Positions 1-9,256 are shown, numbered from the stretch's first letter. The stretch is DNA of 64,000 nucleotides from Labrys monachus (GCF_030814655.1 NZ_JAUSVK010000001.1:2003501-2067500); one strand, 5' to 3'. The notes: generated from the sequence alone by a model not told the origin. A program made the numbers and translations.

Positions 1-90
1 CAGAAATTACTTCTCTAATGCTGGATATTCTACAGTCTGAACAATTTCGCTCTAATTTTCCGGCATGCCGGCCCCGTTTCGGCGTTACCG

Positions 91-171
91 CCGGGTGCGG
101 GGACGTCTCGTCCGCTCTTTTCAACCGCAGCCGCTGCGTTCCCCGGCGCGAACGAGACGTCCCGCGCCGGG
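91..171. repeat. Inverted repeat downstream of the amidase gene, related to the 39.2-39.6 kb hairpin repeats
   Basis: Two 12-nt arms, GGGACGTCTCGT (100-111) and ACGAGACGTCCC (152-163), are exact reverse complements, and the similarity extends outward with a one-base gap. Positions 91-119 match the reverse complement of the hairpin module at 39339-39367 at about 26 of 29 positions, so this is probably a diverged member of the same family. It lies 3' of the amidase stop (226) and could act as a transcript-end structure. There is no T-run typical of an intrinsic terminator. The 60 bases to its left are AT-rich, and I see no gene in them. Confidence 0.6.
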
Positions 172-225
172 AAAACACCTCCGATCAGCCCTCATAAGGG
201 CGGCAGGCATCCGGGAGGGCGCCCT

Positions 226-1572
226 TCACAGCGCCGGCCTGGCCGTGAAGCCCAGCACGGCTTCCACCGCCGCGGCGGCCGAGAGCAGTCCGGCATCGTC
301 GCCGCGGCGGCCCATGAGCTGGAGGCCGACGGGCAGGCCCTCGCTCAGGCCGCAGGGGAGGCTGATGGCGGGCTGGCCGGTCATGTTGGCGAGGCCGGAG
401 GACAGGCCTTCGGCGTCGCCGTCCTCGCCGCCGATCGCTGGATCCTCGATCGGGGAGACGAAGGCGACGGAGGGGCTGAGCAGGACGTCGAATTCGGCGA
501 AAAGGGCCTCGATCGTCTCGGTGAGCCCGGCGCGGAAGCGCTGCGCCCGCACATAGTCGGTCGCCGGCACCCCGAAGCCGGCCTCGACCTGCGCGCGCGT
601 GCCGGGCGCATAGCCTTCCGGACGCCGCGCGAGGATCGGCTCGTGGATGAGGCTGGCCTCCGGATGCAGGATGGCGATCAGCTCCGCCGATACCCGCTCA
701 TGGCCTTCGAAGGAGACCGGCCGGGCCGTGGCGCCGGCCTCGACCAGGCGCGCGACCGCCGCCTCGACCGCGGCCGAGACGCCGGGCCTGACCAAAGGCG
801 AGGCGAGATGCGGTTCGAGGAGGCCGATGCGCAGCCCCTCGATCCGGCGCGGCGCCAGCGCAACAGGGCTGCCGGTCAGGCCGCCGAGCAGGAAGGCGGC
901 GTCCGCCACGCTGCGGGCGAGGGGGCCGGCATGGTCGAGCGACCAGGAGAGCGGGAACACGCCCTGCGTCGAGACGGCGCCGTAGCTCGGCTTGAGGCCG
1001 ACGATGCCGCAATAGGCGGCGGGAATGCGGATCGAGCCGCCGGTGTCGGTGCCGACGGCGAGCGGCACGATGCCGGCGGAGACCAGCGCCGCCGAGCCGC
1101 CGCTCGACCCGCCCGAGGTGCGGCCGGTGTCGAAGGGATTGTTGGTCTGGCCGAGGGCCGGATGGGCGATGCCATAGGCGAATTCGAGCAGGTTGGTCTT
1201 GCCGAGGAAGACGGCGCCGGCTGCGCGCAGCCGCGCGACCAGGGCTGCATCCTGCTCGGGCAAAGCGGGATCGAGCGCCCGGGTGGCATAGCCGGTCGGC
1301 ACGCCCTCGATGTCGATGATGTCCTTGATGGCGACGGGGATGCCGTGCAGCGGCCCGCGGTCGCGGCCGGCCTTCAATTCATCCTGCGCCCGGGCCGCCA
1401 TGGCGAAAGCGAGGTCGCGCAGCGGATCGATCACGGCGTTGAGCCGCGGCTCCAGCCGGTCGAGGCGCGCCAGCGCGGCCTCGACGAGCGCGCGCGGCGA
1501 CAGCGAGCCGTCCCGGAAGGCGGCCCCGATGGCGGCCACGCCGGCATAGGCGAATGCGGATGCGTCAGCCAT
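226..1572 (-). CDS. Amidase signature family hydrolase
   Basis: A 448-residue cytoplasmic amidase (GatA/AtzF-like fold) that hydrolyses an amide or related C-N bond. The family triad is visible: Lys83 in AIKDII, the cis-Ser in the [11 protein letters not shown] glycine/serine loop (Ser157), and nucleophile Ser180 in GTDTGGSIR. Length is normal for the family. It is the last gene of a minus-strand operon, and its ATG overlaps the end of the upstream M20 peptidase gene by 8 bases, implying translational coupling. There is no signal peptide. The substrate cannot be read from sequence. The neighbouring creatininase-like and M20 genes suggest a small amide, cyclic amide or N-acyl/carbamoyl compound (inference). 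Confidence 0.9.
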   Translation of the reverse strand: MADASAFAYAGVAAIGAAFRDGSLSPRALVEAALARLDRLEPRLNAVIDPLRDLAFAMAARAQDELKAGRDRGPLHGIPVAIKDIIDIEGVPTGYATRALDPALPEQDAALVARLRAAGAVFLGKTNLLEFAYGIAHPALGQTNNPFDTGRTSGGSSGGSAALVSAGIVPLAVGTDTGGSIRIPAAYCGIVGLKPSYGAVSTQGVFPLSWSLDHAGPLARSVADAAFLLGGLTGSPVALAPRRIEGLRIGLLEPHLASPLVRPGVSAAVEAAVARLVEAGATARPVSFEGHERVSAELIAILHPEASLIHEPILARRPEGYAPGTRAQVEAGFGVPATDYVRAQRFRAGLTETIEALFAEFDVLLSPSVAFVSPIEDPAIGGEDGDAEGLSSGLANMTGQPAISLPCGLSEGLPVGLQLMGRRGDDAGLLSAAAAVEAVLGFTARPAL

Positions 1573-2962
1573 GGCCCTTGAGCTCCTTCAGCCGGTCGAT
1601 GAGGCGGGCCCAGGCGACGAGCCCAAGGCGGAAATTGGCGAGGCGGAAGAACTCGTTGGGGGCGTGATAGTCCTCGTCCGAGGTCGAGAAGGAGAAGAAC
1701 ACGGTGGGCGCCCCCAATCGGCTCCGGAAGACCGCGCCGATCGGGATGGTGGCGCCCATGGCGACGCGCAGGGGCCGGCGCCCGAGCAGTTCGCCGAGGA
1801 TGTCCTGCGTCATGCGCAGGCCGCGGTCGTCGGGATCGAGCGCGAAGGCCGGCGAGCCCGGCCCGTGCTCGACCGTTTCGAGCCGATAGCCGCTCGGCAG
1901 CCGCGCCTGCAGGTGGCGTCGGATCGCCTCCCGCACCGCCGCCGGATCCTGCCCGGCGACCAGGCGGCAGGTGATCTTGGCCTGGGCCTGCGAGGGGATC
2001 ACCGTCTTGGTGCCGGCACCGGCATAGCCGCCGCTGATGCCGTTGAACTCCAGCGTCGGCTCCAGCCATTGGCGGATCAGCAGGTCGCGGCCGGCGGGCA
2101 GGGGCTCCGGCGCCGGCGCGCCGATGCCCTCGAAATAGGCGCGGGCGTCGAAATCCACGGCGTCGATCGCCTCGACGATGGCTGGATCCGGCGGGACGAT
2201 GCCGTCATGGAAGCCTTCGACGGCAACCTTGCCGTCCTCCTCGTGCAGGCTCGCCAGCAGGCGAACGAGCGCCCGGACCGGATTGGGGGCGCTGCCGCCG
2301 TGCCGGCCCGAATGCAGGTCCTTCGCGGCGCTGTGGACGATGACGTCGAGCGCCGTCATGCCGCGGCTCGCGACCGTCACCGACGGCAGGTCGGCGCGCC
2401 ACATGGCGCCGTCGGCGGAGACGACGAGGTCGCAGGCGAGTTCCTCGGCGAGCGCCGCCACCGCCGCCTCGAAATGCGGGCTGCCGGATTCCTCCTCGCC
2501 CTCGATCAGGAATTTGAGGTTGACTGGCAAAGAGCCGTGCTGCCTGAGCCAGGCCTCGGCCGCCAGGATCGGGATGAGCAGGGGGCCCTTGTCGTCGGAA
2601 ATGCCGCGGGCATAGAGGCGGTCGTCGCGCAGGGTCGGCTCGAAGGGCGGGCTGGTCCAGCGCTCCAGCGGATCGGGCGGCTGGACGTCGTAATGGCCGT
2701 AGACGAGCACGGTGGGGGCGCCGGGCGCCCGGCACCACCCGCCCGTGACGACGGGGTGGCCGCCGGTGGGAACGATGGCCACGTCGTCGAAGCCGGCGCG
2801 TTCGAGCCGGCCGGCGACGAAACGGGCGGCCTCGGCGATGCCGTCGCGATAGGCCGGATCGGCGCTCACGCTCGGGATGCGGCAGAAGGCCATCAATTCC
2901 TGGATGAAGCCGGCCTCGCCCGCGGCGAGCGCGGCTTCGATGGCTGCGAGATCCCCGCTCAT
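1565..2962 (-). CDS. M20 family metallopeptidase (dipeptidase/carboxypeptidase type)
   Basis: A 465-residue zinc hydrolase of family M20, close to the CNDP-like dipeptidases. The metal-site signatures are in order: YGHYDVQPPD (His90, Asp92), the bridging Asp in SDDKGP (near 123), IEGEEESGS with the catalytic Glu pair near 157-158, and a C-terminal His in DYHAPNEFF. The chosen ATG at 2962 forms an ATGA overlap with the preceding SDR stop. A longer in-frame extension upstream is low-complexity Arg/Pro and is only SDR antisense coding. It probably cleaves a peptide or N-acyl amino acid made available by the importer or by the other hydrolases of the operon. Confidence 0.9.
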   Translation of the reverse strand: MSGDLAAIEAALAAGEAGFIQELMAFCRIPSVSADPAYRDGIAEAARFVAGRLERAGFDDVAIVPTGGHPVVTGGWCRAPGAPTVLVYGHYDVQPPDPLERWTSPPFEPTLRDDRLYARGISDDKGPLLIPILAAEAWLRQHGSLPVNLKFLIEGEEESGSPHFEAAVAALAEELACDLVVSADGAMWRADLPSVTVASRGMTALDVIVHSAAKDLHSGRHGGSAPNPVRALVRLLASLHEEDGKVAVEGFHDGIVPPDPAIVEAIDAVDFDARAYFEGIGAPAPEPLPAGRDLLIRQWLEPTLEFNGISGGYAGAGTKTVIPSQAQAKITCRLVAGQDPAAVREAIRRHLQARLPSGYRLETVEHGPGSPAFALDPDDRGLRMTQDILGELLGRRPLRVAMGATIPIGAVFRSRLGAPTVFFSFSTSDEDYHAPNEFFRLANFRLGLVAWARLIDRLKELKGHG

Positions 2963-3717
2963 TTGCCGCCGTCCACGCTGAGGACCTGGCCGGTGATCCA
3001 GCCGGCGAGGTCGGAGGCGAAGAACAGCACGGCGTTGACGATGTCCTGCGGCGAACCGAGCTTCTTCAGGGCGATGTTGTCGATCAGCTTGCGCTGGCCG
3101 GCCTCGCCCATCGCCTCCCATTGGCGCTCCGTCGTCGGATTGGAGCGCACGAAGCCCGGCGCGACATTGTTGACGGTGATACCGAACGGCCCGAGCTCAT
3201 GCGCCAATTGCCGGGTGAGGCCGATCTGGCCGGCCTTGGCGCTGGCATAGGCCTGGATGCCGGTCAGGCTGATGCCGAGCCCGGCGCCGGAGGAGATGTT
3301 GACGATGCGGCCCGAGCCCTTGCGCTTCATGGCCGGCGCCACCGCCTGCGTCATCAGGAAGGCGCCGGTCAGGTTGACGTCGAAGATCGCCTGCCAGTCG
3401 GTCGGCGTGATCGCCTCGATCGGCCGCCCGACCTGGCCGAGCACGCCGCCGGCATTGTTGACGAGGATGTCGACGCCCGAGGTCAGGGTTTCGATCTCGG
3501 CCACCACGGCTTGGACGGCTTCATGCTTGGAGACGTCGAGCCTGCGCGCCTCGCAGTTCGGGCCGGCGAGCCGCGCCGTCTCCGGCAATTCGTCCGCCAG
3601 GATGTCGCAGGCGAACACCCGGCAGCCCTCCCGGGCGAGCGCGACGGCGATGGCGCGGCCGAAGCCGTGCGCCGCGCCGGTGACGAGGGCGGTCCGGCCG
3701 GACAGGTCGATGTTCAT
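2959..3717 (-). CDS. Short-chain dehydrogenase/reductase (SDR)
   Basis: A 252-residue classical SDR: dinucleotide-binding TGAAHGFGRAIA near the N-terminus, NNAGG near residue 90, and the YASAKAG catalytic Tyr/Lys motif near 155. Acidic Asp (ACDI) after beta-2 favours NAD over NADP. The C-terminal GQVLSVDGGK ending is typical of 3-oxoacyl-ACP reductase-like SDRs used in small-molecule catabolism. ATGA overlaps link it to the genes on both sides (3714-3717 and 2959-2962). Substrate unknown. By context it oxidises a hydroxyl of the compound handled by this operon. Confidence 0.88.
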   Translation of the reverse strand: MNIDLSGRTALVTGAAHGFGRAIAVALAREGCRVFACDILADELPETARLAGPNCEARRLDVSKHEAVQAVVAEIETLTSGVDILVNNAGGVLGQVGRPIEAITPTDWQAIFDVNLTGAFLMTQAVAPAMKRKGSGRIVNISSGAGLGISLTGIQAYASAKAGQIGLTRQLAHELGPFGITVNNVAPGFVRSNPTTERQWEAMGEAGQRKLIDNIALKKLGSPQDIVNAVLFFASDLAGWITGQVLSVDGGK

Positions 3718-4751
3718 GCGGCGGCTCCTGCGTCGGCGATGGCGTCGAGTTCGTCGAGCCAGGCGAGGTCGAGCTGGCGCCGGCCCTCCTCGATGTCGTG
3801 GATGCGCTCGATCACGCCCTCGACGATCGGCGTCGCGACGCCGTGCCGGCGCCCGAACTCGATGATCGGCCCGAGCTGCGCGTCGACCTCGGTGCGCCGC
3901 TTGCGGACGGCGAGATCGCGCCAGATGCCGGAATGCGACTTGGCGGATTTCCGGTTGTGGGCGACCATCTCGTCGAAGGAGCGTGCGGCCACGGCGTAGG
4001 GGGCGTCGGGGGCGAAGGCCGCGGGATCGAAGCCGTTGAAGGCTTCGAGCCGGATGCCTTCAGCCGCCGCCACCGCCTGGATCTCATGGGCGAGCTTCAC
4101 CAGCATCGGCCGGTGGCGCTCGATGGCGAGGACGTCGGCGATGCTGTCATTGGTCAGCGCGGTGGCGAACAGCATGGCTCCGTAGACGAGCTTGGCCCAC
4201 AGATAGCCCCAGATGTTGGCGGTACGGATGGCGTCGCGGTCGAATTTGCGGAACAGGGCGAAGACCTCGTCGAGGCGCGGCGTCAGCCGGCCGTCGATCT
4301 CGCCGACCACGACGGCGCCGCGCCCGCCATAGAGCACGACGCCCGGTTCCATGTAGTCGGCGCCGAAATTCACGAAGCAGCCGACGGTGCGTTCCGCTCC
4401 GATCGCCGCGGCGATGCGATGCTCCTCGAGGCCGTTCTGGGCCGAGACGACGAAGCCGCCGGGCGCGAGGTGCCGGGCGACGCCGCCGAGGGTGGCGGCG
4501 GTGTGGTGCGACTTCACCGCCAGCACGATGCGGTCATAGGTGCCTTCCACCGCCTCGGGTACGAAGGCACGTGCCGTGACATGGTGCGGATCGACCGGGC
4601 CGGTGATGGCGAGGCCCGCCGCGTTGATCGCCGCGACATGGTCGGCGGCGGCGTCGACGAAGACGACCTCCTCGCCGGCACGAATGAAGGCGGCACCGAG
4701 GGTGGCGCCGATGGCGCCCGCGCCCCAGACCAGGATGGGGCCGCCGCTCAT
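3714..4751 (-). CDS. Ketopantoate reductase (ApbA/PanE) family NAD(P)-dependent reductase
   Basis: 345 residues. The N-terminal Rossmann motif VWGAGAIGATLGAAF and the conserved Lys in VLAVKSHHTA identify the 2-dehydropantoate 2-reductase fold, and the C-terminal all-helical domain contains AKLVYGAMLFATALTN. The usual KLW motif is altered. Given its place inside a catabolic operon, it is more likely a 2-oxoacid or imine reductase paralogue than the pantothenate enzyme. The start at 4751 gives an ATGA overlap with the creatininase-like gene. A longer frame upstream is antisense coding and was not used. Confidence 0.8.
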   Translation of the reverse strand: MSGGPILVWGAGAIGATLGAAFIRAGEEVVFVDAAADHVAAINAAGLAITGPVDPHHVTARAFVPEAVEGTYDRIVLAVKSHHTAATLGGVARHLAPGGFVVSAQNGLEEHRIAAAIGAERTVGCFVNFGADYMEPGVVLYGGRGAVVVGEIDGRLTPRLDEVFALFRKFDRDAIRTANIWGYLWAKLVYGAMLFATALTNDSIADVLAIERHRPMLVKLAHEIQAVAAAEGIRLEAFNGFDPAAFAPDAPYAVAARSFDEMVAHNRKSAKSHSGIWRDLAVRKRRTEVDAQLGPIIEFGRRHGVATPIVEGVIERIHDIEEGRRQLDLAWLDELDAIADAGAAA

Positions 4752-5449
4752 TGCCAGGGCCCCTCGATGAGGCCGCGCGTCTCCGCCACGGCGAGCGACC
4801 AGATCGCCAGCATGTCCTCGTCGGGACGCTCGTAATAGCCGCCGAAATTGCCGTCGCCGAGATAGGCGCGCACGCCTTCGGGGCTGAGCACGCGCAGGCG
4901 CTCGAAATCGATCATCGGCTTCTGCTGCGTCGGCAGGACGGCATCCTTCAGCCGCGTCCACGGAAAATTCTCCATCCAGGAGGCGTGCGAGGCGACCGGA
5001 TCGATCTCCTTGACCTTGCCCATCGTCGCGGGGGCCGCCCACCAATTGTGGAACTTCACCGCTGCGTCGGGATGGTCGGCCATCCATTCGATGGCGAGGC
5101 TGCCGGCCGGCTGGTTGCCGCCATGGCCGTTGACGAGGAGGATGCGGCGGAAGCCCTGATGATAGAGGCTGTCGAGGACGTCGCGGACGATGGCGACATA
5201 GGTCGCCACGCGCAGGCTCACCGAACCGGGATAAGCGAGGAAATAGGGCGTGACGCCATAGGCCAGCACCGGGAAGACGGGGATGCCGAGCGGCTCGGCC
5301 GCCTCGATCGCGACGCGCTCGGAGAGGATCGAGTCCACCGACAGGCTCAGCCAGGCATGCTGCTCGGTGCTGCCGAGCGGCAGGATGGCGCGGTCGTCGT
5401 GCTTCAGATATTCCTCGACCTGCGGCCAGTTCATATCGCTGATCTTCAT
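4748..5449 (-). CDS. Creatininase family amidohydrolase
   Basis: 233 residues. LPLGSTEQH near residue 25 supplies the Glu/His metal ligands, followed by an Asp (SVDS). NGHGGNQ near 115 is the family hallmark, and SHASWMEN replaces the usual AGHAGE segment while keeping His and Glu. Creatininase-fold enzymes open cyclic amides such as creatinine, or hydrolyse amides in cofactor pathways (MftE and FAPy deformylase are relatives). It is second in the operon, coupled by ATGA overlaps to the GntR gene upstream and the reductase downstream. True creatinine activity is not demonstrated by the sequence. Confidence 0.85.
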   Translation of the reverse strand: MKISDMNWPQVEEYLKHDDRAILPLGSTEQHAWLSLSVDSILSERVAIEAAEPLGIPVFPVLAYGVTPYFLAYPGSVSLRVATYVAIVRDVLDSLYHQGFRRILLVNGHGGNQPAGSLAIEWMADHPDAAVKFHNWWAAPATMGKVKEIDPVASHASWMENFPWTRLKDAVLPTQQKPMIDFERLRVLSPEGVRAYLGDGNFGGYYERPDEDMLAIWSLAVAETRGLIEGPWQ

Positions 5450-6432
5450 GACGCCTTCCTGTCTGCTGCGGCCGGAGCGCTCCCGGCATCGATGAGCGGC
5501 CGGACGAGCCGCTCGATGTCGCCCGGATCGGGCATGTGCCTGTATTCGATGGCCGTGCGCTGCGGCCCCAGTCGATCGAGCACGGACTCGGCGCCGGTGG
5601 CATAGACCACGACGTCATGCGCGCCGATCAGCCCGTCGAGATCCGGCGCGTCGACCACGGTCGCCGCGATCGAGTTCACATGCGCGGCGAAGCGCTGCAC
5701 GCCCGGCTTCATCATCGGCAGGAATTCGGGAAAGCGCGAAACGCACAGGACGCTGGCGAGCGGCGCGATCGAGGCGAGGGCGCGCCGCGTCGCCTCCGAG
5801 GGAATGAACCGGATGGCGATGACGCGCTGGCGCGGCAGCAGGGCGGCGACGTCGCGCCGGCGATGTGCCATGGTGAGCACGAGATCGGCGCTCATCGCCC
5901 GCCGGCGGGCTTCCTCGCTTTGTTCGAGCGCGTCGATGGTGACCGCCTCGACCGTTGCGAGCGAGCCCAAATTTTCGGCAACGGCCTGGGCGTAGCCGGC
6001 AGTCGCCGCCGCAAAGATGCCGACCAGCACGATGTGCTGCACCCGGGCGCGGGCATGGCGGTTCGACAGCCTCGCCCCGATCAGACCCGCAATGTCGCTG
6101 AGGCGCAGCCCGAGCGCCAGCCCCTCGTCGATGAGCGCATCGATGCTGCGGTGGAGGTCCGTCACGCGGCTGTCGGTGCTGCTCACGCCGAAATCGCGCT
6201 GCGCCACGAAGGTGCCCGATCCCGCCCGCGTCTCGATCAGGCCGGCCTCCTTGAGATCCCGATAGACCTGGCTGACCGTCATCGGGGCGACGCCGGCTTC
6301 CTCGGCGAGCTCGCGCACCGAAGGCAGGCGCGCGCCCGGCGACAGCTCCCCGCAGGTGATGCCGTATTCGATGAGGCCGCGCAGCTGTGCGCTCAGCGGG
6401 ACGGGAAGGTCGCGGTCGACTGTAAGGGCCAT
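5446..6432 (-). CDS. GntR family transcriptional regulator with an unusual C-terminal domain
   Basis: 328 residues. The N-terminal winged helix (about residues 8-78) carries the GntR signature LPSVRELAEEAGVAPMTVSQVYRDL and a GSGTF wing. The remaining 240 residues do not read as FCD, UTRA or an aminotransferase domain; the segment starting HIVLVGIFAAATAGYA suggests an alpha/beta Rossmann-like effector domain that I do not recognise. It is the first gene of the amidase operon and diverges from the peptide-type ABC operon, so it probably controls both through the CTAG sites at 6445-6591. Confidence 0.85.
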   Translation of the reverse strand: MALTVDRDLPVPLSAQLRGLIEYGITCGELSPGARLPSVRELAEEAGVAPMTVSQVYRDLKEAGLIETRAGSGTFVAQRDFGVSSTDSRVTDLHRSIDALIDEGLALGLRLSDIAGLIGARLSNRHARARVQHIVLVGIFAAATAGYAQAVAENLGSLATVEAVTIDALEQSEEARRRAMSADLVLTMAHRRRDVAALLPRQRVIAIRFIPSEATRRALASIAPLASVLCVSRFPEFLPMMKPGVQRFAAHVNSIAATVVDAPDLDGLIGAHDVVVYATGAESVLDRLGPQRTAIEYRHMPDPGDIERLVRPLIDAGSAPAAADRKAS

Positions 6433-6444
6433 GGCATGCTTTAT

Positions 6445-6591
6445 CCGTTCTAGATGGCTAGCACAGTTTTTCCCGGCGCTTCAATTGGATGCATTGCTCA
6501 AAAAAGGCGCAGAACCTGCCGAAATTTCTGCCAATCCCGTGAATTGACAGGTCGCCGGAGCGGGGTCTAGCGTACTGGGAAACTAGAACGG
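6445..6591. promoter_or_regulatory. Divergent control region with paired CCGTTCTAG sites
   Basis: CCGTTCTAG at 6445-6453 is repeated in inverted orientation as CTAGAACGG at 6583-6591. Each is accompanied by a second CTAG (6458-6461 and 6567-6570), giving CTAG-N4-CTAG next to the regulator gene and CTAG-N12-CTAG next to the ABC operon. A TTGACA at 6544-6549 is a possible -35 for the importer, which would place the 6567 CTAG over its -10. Binding by the adjacent GntR protein is inferred. Confidence 0.5.
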
Positions 6592-6612
6592 TTGGCATTT
6601 GAGGGGATGACG

Positions 6613-8214
6613 ATGAAGAGCATTGTACGATTCGCGGCCGCCACGACGCTCATGGCCGGCATCAGCCTGGCGGCCATGGCGGCCAGCCTCGCTCCCGCCG
6701 CGGCGGCGCCGCGAGGCGGCACGCTCGTCTATGGCCGCTATGCCGACAGCCTGTTCCTCGATCCCGTGCTCAACGACGCCAATGTCGACATCTGGATCCT
6801 GTCCAACCTCTACGATACCCTCCTGCTGCCCACCGACGACGGCAAGGACGTGCAGCCGGGCCTCGCCACGGCCTGGAGCCTTTCGCCGGACGGCAAGGCG
6901 GTGACCCTGACTTTGCGCGAGGGCGCCAAATTCTCCGACGGCTCGCCGATCACGGCCGACGACGTCAAATGGTCGCTGGACCGGGCGCGCGACCCCAAGA
7001 ACGGCATATGGAGCTTTCTCGTCGCCTCGGTAGGCTCGGTCGACATCAAGGACCCCAAGACGGTCGTGCTGAACCTGAAGAACCCGGATCCGGCCATCAT
7101 CCATGCGCTGACCGTGTTCAACACCGCCATCCTGCCCGAAAAAGTGTTCGAGGCGCAGCCGGGAGCCACGGACGCCGACAAGGCCAAGGCGTTCGGCGAG
7201 CATCCCGTCGGGTCGGGCGCCTTCATGCTGCAGTCCTGGAGCCACGGCTCCGAGATGACGCTGGTGAAGAATCCCTATTACTGGCGCATGGGCGACGACG
7301 GCAAACCGCTGCCCTATCTCGACGGCATCAAGTTCGAGGTCATCCCCGACGACGCCACCCGCATCCTCAAGGTGCAGTCGGGAGAACTGGACGCGTCCGA
7401 ATTCGTCCCATTCAGCCGCGTCGAGGAATTGAAGGCCGACGACAAGCTCAACATGGAGCTGTTTCCCTCCACCAAGGTGACCTACGGCAATCTCAACGTC
7501 CGGCCCAAGCTGAAGAACGGCTCCGACAATCCGCTCTCCAGCGAGAAGGTGCGGCTCGCGCTCAATTATGCCGCCGACAAGGATGCGATCATCGCGATCG
7601 TCACCCATGGCGTGGGCACGCCGATGAGCAGTTTCATGTCCGCGGCGACGCCTCTCCATGTCGGGCAGGGCACCTGGTTCCCCGTCGATGTCGACAAGGC
7701 CAAGGAACTGATGAAGGAGGCCGGGTTCGAGAAGGGGTTCAGCTTCTCCTGTCTGGTCATCGCCGGCAATGTCGACGAGATCGGCATCGCCACCGCTCTG
7801 CAGCAGATGTGGGCACCGATCGGCGTCACCCTCAATATCGAGCAGGTCGACAACGCTACGCTGGAAAGCCGCTACCGCGACGGCGATTTCTCCATGCGCC
7901 TCGGCTACTGGACCGACGACATCGCCGATCCCAACGAGATCACCTCCTATTTCGCCTATTCGCCGACGATCGAGTCCCAGCATTCGGGCTGGAAGAACGA
8001 AGAGGCCGACAAGCTGTTCGAGCAGTCCCAGCAGGAACTCGATCCGAAGAAGCGCGCCGACGAATATGCGCGCATCCAGGAGCTCTACAAGAGCGGGCCG
8101 ATCATCGCGCTCTATGAGGCGCCCTATCCGGTGGTGCTGAAGAAAGACGTGAAGGGATTCCTGCAAATCCCGCTCGGAAACAACATTTTCTCCGGCACCT
8201 ATATCCAGAAGTGA
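6613..8214 (+). CDS. ABC transporter substrate-binding protein, peptide/opine type (SBP_bac_5)
   Basis: A 533-residue periplasmic binding protein. The first about 30 residues form a Sec signal (charged start, Leu/Ala-rich core, AAAAP cleavage region). The mature start GGTLVYGRYADS, the NLYDTLL segment and the GVGTPM region are typical of DppA/OppA-like proteins. The ATG at 6613 is preferred because GAGGGG (6601-6606) lies 6 bases upstream; an ATG at 6607 is possible. It captures the substrate for the permease/ATPase genes that follow, probably a small peptide or peptide-like amide given the divergent amidase/peptidase operon. Confidence 0.92.
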   Translation: MKSIVRFAAATTLMAGISLAAMAASLAPAAAAPRGGTLVYGRYADSLFLDPVLNDANVDIWILSNLYDTLLLPTDDGKDVQPGLATAWSLSPDGKAVTLTLREGAKFSDGSPITADDVKWSLDRARDPKNGIWSFLVASVGSVDIKDPKTVVLNLKNPDPAIIHALTVFNTAILPEKVFEAQPGATDADKAKAFGEHPVGSGAFMLQSWSHGSEMTLVKNPYYWRMGDDGKPLPYLDGIKFEVIPDDATRILKVQSGELDASEFVPFSRVEELKADDKLNMELFPSTKVTYGNLNVRPKLKNGSDNPLSSEKVRLALNYAADKDAIIAIVTHGVGTPMSSFMSAATPLHVGQGTWFPVDVDKAKELMKEAGFEKGFSFSCLVIAGNVDEIGIATALQQMWAPIGVTLNIEQVDNATLESRYRDGDFSMRLGYWTDDIADPNEITSYFAYSPTIESQHSGWKNEEADKLFEQSQQELDPKKRADEYARIQELYKSGPIIALYEAPYPVVLKKDVKGFLQIPLGNNIFSGTYIQK

Positions 8215-8254
8215 TCGGTCTCCGTCCCGTGTGGCGTGCCTTCCGCTTCGGCTG

Positions 8255-8272
8255 CGGCCCTCTCCGGGGCCG
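8255..8272 (+). other. Intercistronic hairpin between binding protein and permease
   Basis: CGGCCC (8255-8260) and GGGCCG (8267-8272) form a 6-bp GC stem with a 6-nt loop, 40 bases after the binding-protein stop. A structure here could protect the binding-protein mRNA or lower read-through into the permease genes. There is no U-run. Confidence 0.35.
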
Positions 8273-8317
8273 TTGCGGGGGGCGGGCCATCACCCGAACA
8301 TTCCGGAGGTCGAGCCC

Positions 8318-9256
8318 TTGCTGAACGCCGGCTTCGTGATCCGCCGCCTTCTCCAGGTCATCCCCACCTTCATCTTCATCCTGGTGGTGACGTTCCTGAT
8401 CGTCCGCCTGCTGCCCGGCGATCCGCTCAGCGCCACGGCGGGCGACCGGGTCACCGATGCGCAGGTGGCGCAGTCGAAGGCCGAACTCGGCCTCGACCAG
8501 CCGGTCCTCGTCCAGTTCGTCGACTTTCTCCGGCGGGTGGCGACCGGCGATCTCGGCCGGTCCTATGTCGTGCGCATCCCGGTCTGGAGCCTGATCGGCC
8601 AGCGCCTGCCGCCGACATTGCTGCTCAGCGCGATGGCGACGGCGATGGCGATCCTCCTCGCGGTGCCGCTCGCCTTCGTGTCCGCCCTCCGGCGGGACCG
8701 GGCCGCCGACATGGTCATCCGCGGCGCCTTCCAGGTGGGGCTGTCGATGCCGGTCTTCTATATCGGCCTCGTCCTGCTGACGGTGTTTTCGGCGCAACTG
8801 CAATGGTTCCCGGTGGGCGGCTACGGCGACAACTGGCCCGACAGGATCTACCATCTCCTGCTGCCGGCCTTTACGCTCGCCGTCAGCCTGGCGGCGGTGC
8901 TGATGCGCAACCTGCGCTCGGCGATCGTCGACGTCCTCAATGCCGAATATGTCGATTTCGCCCGGGCCAAGGGATTGATGCCGCGCGTCATCCTCGGACG
9001 CCATGTCCTGCGCAACGCCCTGATCTCCACCGTCGCGCTGCTCGGCCCGATGGTCGGCACCATGCTCGGCGGCGCCGTCATCACCGAATCCGTCTTCGCC
9101 ATTCCCGGCGTCGGCCGGCTGATGATCGACAGCATCTACGGCCGCGACTATCCGGTGATCCAGGGGCTCACCATGGCGCTGGCGGTCGTCGTCTCGCTGA
9201 TCTTCCTGGCGACCGACCTCCTGCAGGCGGCGCTCGATCCGCGGGTGGCGAAATGA
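8318..9256 (+). CDS. ABC transporter permease, DppB/OppB type
   Basis: 312 residues with about six membrane helices. FVIRRLLQVIPTFIFILVVTF is the N-terminal helix, and LLPGDPLSA is the DppB-family loop. The EAA-like loop DFARAKGLMPRVILGRHVLRNAL contacts the ATPases. The start is placed at TTG 8318 because GGAGGT (8305-8310) lies 7 bases upstream and the protein then begins at the conserved first helix; a longer upstream frame lacks a ribosome site. ATGA overlap with the next permease at 9253. Confidence 0.92.
   Translation: MLNAGFVIRRLLQVIPTFIFILVVTFLIVRLLPGDPLSATAGDRVTDAQVAQSKAELGLDQPVLVQFVDFLRRVATGDLGRSYVVRIPVWSLIGQRLPPTLLLSAMATAMAILLAVPLAFVSALRRDRAADMVIRGAFQVGLSMPVFYIGLVLLTVFSAQLQWFPVGGYGDNWPDRIYHLLLPAFTLAVSLAAVLMRNLRSAIVDVLNAEYVDFARAKGLMPRVILGRHVLRNALISTVALLGPMVGTMLGGAVITESVFAIPGVGRLMIDSIYGRDYPVIQGLTMALAVVVSLIFLATDLLQAALDPRVAK

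Noticed and set aside
6583-8166. Minus-strand open frame opposite the peptide-binding protein
   Set aside because: The opposite strand encodes a signal peptide and typical SBP_bac_5 segments, and this frame has none.
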